From the NCBI GenBank assembly GCA_001600875.1, contig BCLD01000005.1:255667-319666 (forward strand): a stretch of DNA of 64,000 nucleotides, in the 5' to 3' direction. The notes under the pieces are model-generated. The model worked only from the letters and a program-made list of their open reading frames with translations, had not been told where the DNA came from and did no database searches. The stretch comes from Solicoccozyma terricola (lineage: Eukaryota; Basidiomycota; Tremellomycetes; Filobasidiales; Piskurozymaceae). A program made the translations under genes and the position numbers. Below, piece by piece: positions 55,861-64,000 of this stretch (position 1 is the stretch's first letter; every line of letters starts with the position of its first letter).

Positions 55861-56277
55861 GAGACAGGAAATTCCGGTACATAGCATCTATCATATGAGG
55901 TGGGGATTGGGATTGTGACTAATCTTGTTTGTAAGAAGAAATCATGTGCGCAGTACGTTAGGGTGTGTGGGGATGACATCTGATATTTCCTGGCTAATGG
56001 TGTTGAACAGAGTTGCCTAAGCTTGCTGGACTAGAAGCAAAAGGATGTCTATCATATCCATCTATCCGCATCTATCTATCTAATGTCTGTCCGTTTTCTC
56101 CATCGGTCGACGTCCGTATTCTATGGTGACGTCCTTGATGTCCAACCATTAGATCATGCCCCATCTCCTTATCGCATCCGCTTGGTCGATCTCGTCTTCC
56201 CTCGTGCCAGGATGGTGCGGTTCTCAAACCTAACACCGCCTGTAGCTCCAGCAACGGTGTTGACGCTCGTATGGATC
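55861..56277. other. 3' end of the permease gene; no further gene seen
   Basis: About 400 bp with A/T-rich trailer sequence and a short TCTATC repeat near 56050-56082. Confidence 0.4.
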
Positions 56278-57420
56278 TCGTACATCGTCATGGGTATCGT
56301 GTGAGTGGTTGTTACGGAACAACTCGAGCAGTTCGGCCTCAACTAGTCCCAGCAGTCTCTTACAGCTGCTTCTCCGCCATGCTCGCCCTGAGAGATGACA
56401 ACTCATTTCCCCAGCAAGAAGGTTTCGCAGGTCATGCGACGCGCTGCGTTGACCCTGCCTTCGGTTTCGCCACCGTTCTCGTCTACCTCTGCGAGGTGAG
56501 ATGGTGGTCGTTCGTGCGTGAGAATAGCATGGCTGATGAGCTGTTCATTCCGCAGTACCTCATCATCAGTCCCAACCGGATCATCGCGGCAGCGTTGGTC
56601 GTCCGATACTGGAACACTTCGATCAACGGTGCTGTCTGGGTCACGATCTTCATCTTCTTCGTTATCGCCATCAACTGTTTGGGCATCAGATGGTTGGCGA
56701 AATCAAATTCTGGCTGTCCTTCATCAAGATCATCACACACCAGTCTCATCCTCCTTGGACTTATCGTCATCTCGGTGGCATACCTGGGCAGGAGAAGATC
56801 GGCTTCCGTAATTGGCAGGACGGCAGGGCCTTTAAGCCCTACAAGAAGAAAGGAGATTTGGGCGAGTTCCTTGCGTTCATGAATGCGCTCGTTTTGGCTC
56901 TTTTCGCCTACCTGGGTACCAAGGTGATCGGGGTGACCGTCAGTGAGGCGAAGGTAAGTGGGCGCTCTTGACGGTCTCCATCCACCTAGTCTGACAGCCG
57001 GCCATGCTTATGTCTCGCAGAACCCTTGCAAGACTTTCCCCGCCGCCATCAGAAAGACTTTCTACCAGATCTTCTCTTCTTCTACATCGTAAGCAACATC
57101 GGTCTCGTCGGATGGTCTCCATGCTGATAGTATACCGTCTTCAGATTGGCATTCTCATCGTCGGCATGATTGTGGATTCCTCTTCGCCCCTCCTCGCGCA
57201 AGCTGCCTCAAAAGGTACGGCTGATGGAGCCTCAGCATCACCTTTCGTGGTCGCCATTGAATCTGCGGGTATCAAGGTACTGCAGGCAATCATCAACGCC
57301 TGGTGAGTGCTGATTATACAGGATCGCGCGAACAAAGGCTGATGCAGCACCACCACCAGCATCTTGGTCTTCACCATCTCCGCCGCCAACTCCGATCAGT
57401 ATATCGCCACATCTCATGAG
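56278..57420 (+). pseudogene. Amino-acid permease (APC/YAT family), broken
   Basis: Pieces follow the order of Gap1-type permeases: ISYIVMGIV, SCFSAMLAL, EGFAGHATRCVDPAFGFATV, PNRIIAAALVVRYWNTSING, FIFFVIAINCLGI, EIKFWLSFIKIIT, LILLGLIVISVAYLG, FLAFMNALVLALFAYLGTKV, NPCKTFPAAIRKTFYQIF, VVAIESAGIKVLQAIINA and ILVFTISAANSDQYIAT. At least three frame changes break it, for example where LGEMTTHFPSK would be expected near 56390 and on both sides of EIKFWLSF near 56700-56750. It lacks a clear N-terminus and ends abruptly after SDQYIAT. It is a dead gene. Confidence 0.75.
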
Positions 57421-57455
57421 CTCTGCTAATACCTGCCTACCTAACCTGGATCAGA

Positions 57456-57740
57456 CATCGCGTCCTCTACACCCCCCGATTCGAAGCTCAATGTCCCCTT
57501 TTCCATCGTCGCGATTCTGCCATCCCACTCTCGGTTGACGACATGCGCTTCATGGCTCTCTACTCTTCGTGTCTGGTAATGACGCTGCATGTCATGGACG
57601 ACGACTCCCTGGCCGAACTCTCGTACACACCGGACATGGTGCAATCCAAATGTGTCGCATGGAGTGCTTTATTCCACCGGGCCTTGGAACGGAGTCAGTG
57701 GATGCAGCAGCACCACATTACCTGCATTCAAACCATAGTG
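57456..57740 (+). pseudogene. Fungal transcription-factor fragment
   Basis: After an acceptor AG near 57455 one frame reads RFEAQCPLFHRRDSAIPLSV, DDMRFMALYSSCLVMTLHVM, AWSALFHRALERSQWMQQHH and ITCIQTIV before a GTGAGT donor at 57739. The pattern resembles the middle region of Zn2Cys6 factors, where an HITCIQTIVLLG-type helix occurs. No zinc cluster is near. It seems to have been joined to the permease relic by a rearrangement. Confidence 0.45.
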
Positions 57741-59494
57741 TGAGTGCCATCGACCGGTCCTTTCTAGATCCATGCACAATTTCGGGCTGAAACTCAGCCC
57801 AGACCAGCGCTTTCAGTGAAGTCGGGAGGACGAGTCAGCAAGTTGGTTTGAAGCTGTCGCTACCACCTTAAAGCAAGTCTTCCCAGATGTCGCCTAGTTT
57901 ACAGCACCGGATCCAGTTCCTAACGGATGTATAGGTCGCATTTCGCATGTTCAGCTCAACATAGGGAGGTCAACTCTCTGCTATAATCTCCTCATCATCG
58001 CCATGGTCAAGGACTCTCACCCTTGTCGTCGTTCTGATCGTCATCCTCAGCATTGGCAATATCGTCTATTGCCCTTTTATGAGCCGCGAAACAGATGCGT
58101 GAGCACCCTGAGCACCCGGTAGACATCATCCCACTGCTTCCTCTCTTCGTTCTAAATTACCGCCTCGATGGCGATTTCATCCCAACCTTGCCAGTCTTCG
58201 AGGTGGTTGACGTTCCTTGACTCACATCGTCCAGATGCCTATCGTCAAGTGTAAAGAGCTGACGAGTGCAAAGCCTTGCTGTCGGGATGTAGAGCTAGCC
58301 ACACCTTCCGACCAATATGTTCGACCAGGTCAACCCCTAAACGTGCGGTAATCCCTTTCATGCTGGGGCACTGAAGCTCAGTGAATCGTAGGCATGCAGG
58401 GGCTTCCGACGCAGTCAATCTCACATTGCACTAACGGTTGGTGTTCAATTACACAGGATTAACGAGCCCGATAGCGGCGAGGAAGAAACGTACGAGATAG
58501 GTAAACCACAATCGGAGCGAGCCAATCGAAGCCGGGTGATGACGGTGAGTCGTCCTTCCATCCAGCCGTCCAGTGCACCCCCATAACCGAACGCGTCCTC
58601 GGAGGGGTAGGCGATCCTCGCTACAGCATCCCATCGCTCGTTTAAGACTGGATGATTAGCTTCTTCACCCCGGTCGAACGTGACGCCGATCATTGGCGCT
58701 GGATAGGGTTATGGAACGATGAGCGTCTTAGATACTGTTTCACCCCGCTTCCGCCAAACTCTTTCATCGACGTTAAGAGACTCGGCGGATACGTTGAAAT
58801 GCATGTCCTGCGTCGAGATAGTCTTCTATGCGTGTAGTCATGCGTCGGCGCTCCACCGTCCTTGACTCCACGGGCAACCTTAACGCAGAATAATTCCACC
58901 TGGCATTCAGACGACGATGTGGACAGCCCGGAGGATACTACCCTGGTGCCAGGATGCATGGTCAATGCGCTTTGCTCTATTATAATGAAGCCTACTGTGC
59001 CTTTTACAAAAGGAGTCAAGGTAACGCACATAGACTGAAGACACTCTCATTCCGCACATTAACCTTCATCTTACTGTAAGTGTAAGCAATGCATCAAGTG
59101 CGTTGCCCGGCCTATCACGGACCTCATCGAATGGCGGGACCGCCTGCGCCTTCGAACCTCGTCATACTTTGACTGATGCAGGCGACCATTCCCAGGTTGG
59201 CGATGTAATGTACCTTGCCCGGCCAATCTCGGCGGGATTGCCTCCTTGAGCCTCGTTTCCGCGTTGGCGAACGCTCGACTGGTCGCATTGCCATGTATCT
59301 TGCCCCGGCTACTATGCTAGAGGTGCACTGTGCCTCTGCCGCGCCTGTCCCCGAGCTCCTCCTAGAGCAGGAGCGCCCCGCTTCGAAGCTCGCGCTCGCC
59401 TCGTCGTTATCAACGCCACACGGAGACTGTCTGCCACACAACTTTTATTGATGCGAGACGGTCACTGGAACTTCTGTCCAGTTCCGATTGGTTT
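57741..59494. other. No firm gene
   Basis: About 1.75 kb. A possible hydrophobic segment near 58016-58080 (LTLVVVLIVILSIGNIVYC) may be more permease debris. Minus-strand frames at 58690-59031 and 59124-59441 carry no motif. Direct repeats built on ATGTA..TACCTTGCCCGGC occur near 59200 and 59285. Confidence 0.35.
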
Positions 59495-61967
59495 TCAGAT
59501 GTTCACTGGTCGAGTATTTGCAGGCGTTTGAATAGTGCTTTTGGTATCAGTCCCGAATTCTTCCCTCTTCTGCCCCCCGTTCCTTCCCTCCTTACTTTCC
59601 GCTCTTTGCTTGACAACTTGTTCGGGTATATTTGGGTGCTTGAGGGGCATTGTGACGTTAGGGGTATTCCTTGTACATGATAGCCACCGCACCAACCGGT
59701 TGGTTAGCATGTCCCGATCGACGGGTTTAGTCAAATAATCGTTCATCCCGGCCAGCAGGCATGCTTCCGCATCCCCTTTGAGCGCGTTCGCCGTGAGGGC
59801 GATGATTGGAGTATGGTAACCTGCAGCTCGGATTTGCTGGCTAGCGCGAGTACCGTCAAGGACGGGCATGTTGATGTCCATGAAAACCAGATCAAAGTCT
59901 TCGGCGAAGAACATTTCTACGCCTTGTTTGCCGTCACTTGCGAGCTTGACCACAGCGAAACCGAGTCTGGTAAGCATCTTGTGCATCACCTTTTGGTTGA
60001 TTGGGTTGTCTTCAACGAGCAATATGCTCTTTCCGGCCGTGACCTGTCCGAGGTCCAGTCCAACTTGCGGAACGCCTACGTCGACCCTGACATCACGAGA
60101 TTGCTTGAATTTCAACGTGAACCAAAAAATACTGCCGCCGTCCGTATTCGGGAGGTAGCCCATGTTACCCCCCATCAAGTTGACGAGATGTTTAGAGATA
60201 GATAGTCCGAGGCCAGTTCCGGGGAACCGTTTGGTCAACGAGTTGTCTACTTGAACGAATGGAGTAAACAGCGACGTCGCTGCTGCTGCATCGATGCCGA
60301 TGCCGGTGTCCCTTACCTCGGCGAAGATTGTTAAACTGTCGTTCTTGCTTTCGCTCTCCAACAGCCTCACCGTCGTAGTTATGCTTCCATACTCTGTAAA
60401 CTTGACGGCATTGCCAATGATATTTTGAAAGACCTGCCGTGTGCGCAACGAGTCGCCATATATATAGGTAGGAATCCTGCTGTCCACGTTGGCGGAGAGT
60501 TTAACCGCGTTGGGTGTTGAGCCAACCTTGAGACCCTTGACGACAGCTTGCACCATCTGCGAGATAGAAAAGTCATGTTCATTGATAGTAAACCTGCCGG
60601 AAGAGAGCTTCGAGTAGTCGAGGATGTCATTACTGAATAGAAGAAAACGAAGGACCGGGAATGACGTGATAAGTGATGCACCCACACCAAACTTGTCCCT
60701 GGGCCCCGACGTCCCGATAGCTGAATTTTACTCACATGACATGTAGCAATACCTTGCCACTTTCTTCCACGATCCCCGCCAGTTCATGCTGCTCCAAGGT
60801 GAGTGGCGTGTCCAGCAGTAATCCAAGAGCACCAAGCATCCCTTGCATTGGTGATCGTATCTCATGGCTCATATCAGCCAAAAATTGGTTCTTCATTTGG
60901 CTGGCTTTCTCGTACTCGGCGATCACTCTAGCCTCCTCTGCCTTTCTTCGAGTCAAATCTCGGGTGACTTCGGTGAATCCGACGTGTTCATCATCATCAT
61001 ATATCGGGGTGATGATGACGTTAGCCCAAAATCGAGAGCCGTCTTTACGGTACCGCCAGCCTTCGTCCTCCACCTCTCCAACCCGGACAGCATCTGCTAA
61101 TTCTCTCTCCGGTTTTCCCGCGGCCCTGTCCTCTTTTGCGTAGAAGATGGAGAAATGTTTCCCGATGATTTCCTCGGCTGTATATGCCTTGAGGAGGCGT
61201 GCTCCTTTGTTCCACGTAACAATGTGACCTCTAGTGTCCAGCATGAAGATGGCATAGTCCTTGACGGCGTTGACTAGAAGTCGGTAGGTTTCGCATGCTC
61301 GAAGTTGCTTCAGTAGCGAAGTGTGACGAGCGTGTTCTGTAGAGGAATCCACGAACTCCAGCAGAATGTACACAAGTTTGTCTGCGGCCTCATAAACCGG
61401 GGTACTCCGTATCCTGTAGTAGAATTCCTCCAGAGGGCCGACGACCTCGCTCACATACGGTATGCGACTGGCCAAGGCCTCGGATACACCGTGATGAATT
61501 GTCTCTCGGTCAAAGATTTGACCCAACCTATCGCCGAGTGCATCGTCAAGAGATGCTCCTACACATCGATCGCGTTCATTGCTGGCGATTTTCAAGTAGC
61601 CCGTCGAAGCCTCCAACACCGTGAGGGCAGGAGTCAGGACAAGAATCGGCACCGGCGACAGTGCGAAGATACGATCCATGGCTTTGAAACCGAGTACCGG
61701 TTGAGCAAGATCTTTGGCAGCAGAATGACGAGGGAGGACCCAGTTGGTAAAGAGATGAGGATACCAAAATAACTGGTGCGATGACGTCATCAAACGAGTG
61801 TTGACCCACGACAGCCACCTCCCATGTAGAAAACCCATGTGCGCAACAAACTTGAGACCAGCGTTGGCTACCCATGACAAGGTGAATTCCATCTCATCTG
61901 TGGTCGATACCTGAAAGGCAGCCATAACGGCTATGATTATGTACAAGGATAAGCGGTAGCGTGGCAT
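59495..61967 (-). CDS. Hybrid histidine kinase (PAS-PAS-HisKA-HATPase-REC)
   Basis: Stress-type phosphorelay sensor. Start at 61967 (MPRYRLSLYIIIAVMAAFQV) gives a hydrophobic N-terminus. A first PAS-like region begins PVPILVLTPALTVLEAS; a clear PAS follows (AIFMLDTRGHIVTWNKGARL, GKHFSIFYAKED, GFTEVTRDLTRRKAEE). The H box is FLADMSHEIRSPMQGMLG with the phospho-acceptor His. After one intron (60639-60725 or so) come NDILDYSKLSSGRF, IIGNAVKFTEYG (N box), VRDTGIGID (G1) and FPGTGLGLSISKHLVNLMGG (G2). The receiver has LLVEDNPINQKVMHKMLTRL, DLVFMDINMPVLDG with the phospho-acceptor Asp, and MNDYLTKPVD with the conserved Lys. All catalytic residues are present. It would pass phosphate to an Ypd1-type HPt protein, in the usual fungal layout. 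The signal sensed is unknown. Confidence 0.93.
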
Positions 61968-61974
61968 ATAGGCA

Positions 61975-62175
61975 GTGCCGTCATTCGACTCATATTCGTA
62001 CTGGTAAAGTAGAACGGTTTGCCATCGAGCTAGAACTCGGTGTCGTTGGTCGTGACTGCGCCGTTAGGCACCTTGTTGGCAAGGAGGGTTTGCTTGGTCA
62101 CGCCGGACTTGGGGTTCTAAATGGCGTTAGAGCAGGGAGCAGGCCGAGGTTGAAAAGAGTTGTTTGAAACTTCAT
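61975..62175 (-). pseudogene. N-terminal relic of a GH5 mannanase/cellulase
   Basis: An ATG at 62175 opens a signal peptide (MKFQTTLFNLGLLPALT). In a shifted frame follow GAVTTNDTEF, a TAG in place of Tyr or Val, and LDGKPFYFTSTN, which is the opening of secreted fungal GH5 enzymes (GTEF.LDGKPFYF.GTN). Nothing further of the enzyme remains: the histidine kinase ATG comes eight bases later. This relic occupies the place where the kinase promoter should be. Confidence 0.55.
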
Positions 62176-63115
62176 GGTGATGTCTGTGAGTGAAGTATGT
62201 TATCGACTGCTGCCATTGCCAGCTCACCGGACGACCTTTTATAGCCCGGTAGTATATCTTGAGTGGACATGTTACGTAAAACGGTGGGATGCGATTATCC
62301 GGCAGGCACAACTAGTGGAATGTGCGCTAGCCTGGTTTTCGGTAGATGGAACCATGCACCGCAGGTCAACGTTGCTGGATGACTGCCACATTTGAACCAA
62401 CCCTGGATCCAGGAACCCATAGGATGGCAGGCGGGGATTAGGCTGGATCAGTGCACAGGATGAAGAAGATCATGTGATTAGAATGTATGAGCGATGGCAT
62501 CCTGGGATGACCCGCTTTATTGGGGGGGGGGGGGGGGTGGATCTGGGATTATCATTCTAGACAGATGCGATGAGGTCAGTCCAGAGATGCAGACTCAGAG
62601 GGCAAAACGATAGCTTACCGTGACCGCAAAGTCCTCGGGATATGATGAAGTAGTCTTATCTTTTTGATGAACGGTGCATTTTCTGCTATCAGAGATGATG
62701 AAGCATGCGTTCAAGGATGTTGGCCACTTAGAATATTGATCATGATGATAGTCTTAGTACAACGGATGGCGTTTAGTCATGCGAATTCGTGATGGAAAGT
62801 GAGGGGACATATCAGAAGGGAAGAGAGCGGGAGCTGCAGTGCGTCGTTAAAGTAGAAGCCGGAGAAACCGCGTGAGAAGAAACCTTGTTGATTCCCTTCG
62901 TCCATTCATGAGTAGGTGACGGTGGTCGCGGGATGTTCATGACTGTCGTCATCGTGCTGAGTGAGGTCGTAAGTGGGTCGAGATTTTGTGGCAATGTTGG
63001 TTGATGATCGCTTAACAGGCGAGATTGGTGGTGATGGGATTGGATGCATAGACATGGGGGTATTTCGGGTTGTTGGTCCTGATCGACCATCACATTGGCT
63101 TTTTTCAGCATTGCG
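62176..63115. other. No gene seen; poly-G run
   Basis: About 940 bp including 16 G at 62522-62537. The 3' end of the leftward gene at the window edge probably reaches into it. Confidence 0.35.
62522..62537. repeat. Run of 16 G
   Basis: Uninterrupted G homopolymer bordered by T on both sides. Confidence 0.95.
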
Positions 63116-64000
63116 TCAACAGATTACGGCGAAACGGTTGCCGAATTCACAACCACTTACCCTGCAAGCTCCATTCACGACCGCCATTCTCCCCAAGCTC
63201 CATTCACGACCGCCATTCTCCCACCAACCGATGAGTAACTTTTTCTTCCTTTTCGGATCGTCGACATTCAGCCAAGGCATGGGGCCATGTCCGGTGAACG
63301 TTGAACCTGTAGTTCCTCCCAATACCGCCGACGGGTTCGTGTTTCCGGAAAGACTAGCAAGCGATTGCTGGATGCCGACTTGTGGATATGGCGAAACTGA
63401 GAATGATGATGTTGGTACAGTCAGTTGACTGGATGGTGTATCCGATTGTTGAACGCCGGCAGTAGGTTTCAGGACCATTGAGAGTAGACGTTGCAACATC
63501 CTCTTCCATTGAAATACCTCGGAGAGAGCAATTCGCATGATCTCTAGGAATCGGTGAAGTTGTTCCATATTGGAAACGTTCATCTGGGCGATTTGAGTGT
63601 ATTTCTGGCGTGAGGTAGGCACGAAAGCGCAACCCCATCAGCTATCTAACATCCTCCAGAACTCAAGAACCCGAGACAGAACTCACATATTGCCTCACAT
63701 TCACATATTCTGCATTCGTATTCATACACAGTACCATCACAAAAAAATACCAATTGGACTGATGAGTCACAACTCCATAACTTCGTTTCAGCATCTCCCT
63801 ATCCTCGATTGACGTTCCATCTTTCCATTGTTGGTATTCACCAGGTGATTGAATACTCGCGAGATTTTGCATATGTTCATATAAGACCAGTCCGGACATC
63901 ATTGCTTGGTACGCTTGCGGTCTCCCGTTCTTATGAACTTGCTGTGACCCATTTGCACGGGGTTTGCTGTATCCCTCTATTTCTACAAAGAAGAACGGGA
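63116..64000 (-). CDS. C-terminal part of an unrecognised protein (runs off the window)
   Basis: Minus-strand exons around 63902-63690 (MMSGLVLYEHMQNLASIQSP, EYQQWKDGTSIEDREMLKRS, THQSNWYFFVMVLC) and 63605-63116 (YTQIAQMNVSNMEQLHRFLE, then a Ser/Thr/Pro-rich tail). The helical pattern and the tail resemble the C-terminal part of a fungal transcription factor, but no diagnostic motif is in view. A 28-bp tandem duplication at 63168-63225 lies in the last exon. The 5' end is outside the window. Confidence 0.4.
63168..63225. repeat. 28-bp tandem duplication
   Basis: The unit AAGCTCCATTCACGACCGCC plus ATTCTCCC occurs twice in a row, identical. Because 28 is not a multiple of three, it shifts the minus-strand frame after the first copy. 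Confidence 0.85.

Noticed and set aside
58445..59441. Several open frames between the permease relic and the histidine kinase
   Set aside because: All are short, lack motifs and overlap one another on both strands.

Overview
The window is fungal nuclear DNA. Its genes are split by many short GT-AG introns (about 45-70 nt), several genes sit on scaffold gaps of exactly 100 N, and the repeats are Ty1/copia-type LTR retrotransposons. The intron density and the mix of genes (hexose and quinate-type MFS carriers, GH3, GH79, a hybrid histidine kinase, an Nha1-type antiporter) suggest a basidiomycete, plausibly a Tremellomycete yeast relative. That placement is inference.

Layout. 0.4-3.1 kb: Na+/H+ antiporter (-). 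3.8-6.4 kb: an ancient inverted repeat with outward TATA boxes, a copia relic split by a solo LTR, and a 205-bp tandem duplication. 6.8-9.0 kb: hexose transporter (+) with one frameshift. 9.2-12.6 kb: a gene graveyard of duplicated fragments, LTRs and a gene cut by a 33-bp LTR piece. 13.3-18.8 kb: three kinase-like genes (-), two of them a tandem duplication. 18.9-22.1 kb: nested LTR elements, one with an initiator-tRNA-type primer site. 22.4-27.3 kb: GH3 beta-glucosidase and a BAHD-like acyltransferase (-). 27.3-29.2 kb: no firm gene, but 17 G in a row and an interstitial telomere-like repeat. 29.3-30.8 kb: MFS transporter (+). 32.2-35.1 kb: a composite retroelement that looks like a copia unit recombined into a miniature LTR element, plus two more LTRs.

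35.2-48.0 kb is the functional highlight: a DHA1-type MFS exporter, a DUF3237 protein, a vanillyl-alcohol-oxidase-family flavoenzyme, an aldehyde dehydrogenase, a lignostilbene-type carotenoid oxygenase and a Zn2Cys6 regulator. Together they read as a possible cluster for lignin-derived phenylpropanoids: stilbene or alcohol to benzaldehyde to benzoate. The oxygenase lacks its N-terminal third and abuts the regulator, which lacks its C-terminus. The junction lies in a potential 58-nt intron that would splice the two in frame.

48.3-49.3 kb: truncated copia with its 3' LTR. 50.2-52.3 kb: GH79 glycosidase (-). 53.4-55.9 kb: quinate/sugar permease (+) with a scaffold gap in an intron. 56.3-57.7 kb: amino-acid permease pseudogene joined to a regulator fragment. 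59.5-62.0 kb: hybrid histidine kinase (-), with a GH5 mannanase N-terminal relic just upstream. 63.1-64.0 kb: end of an unrecognised gene running off the window.
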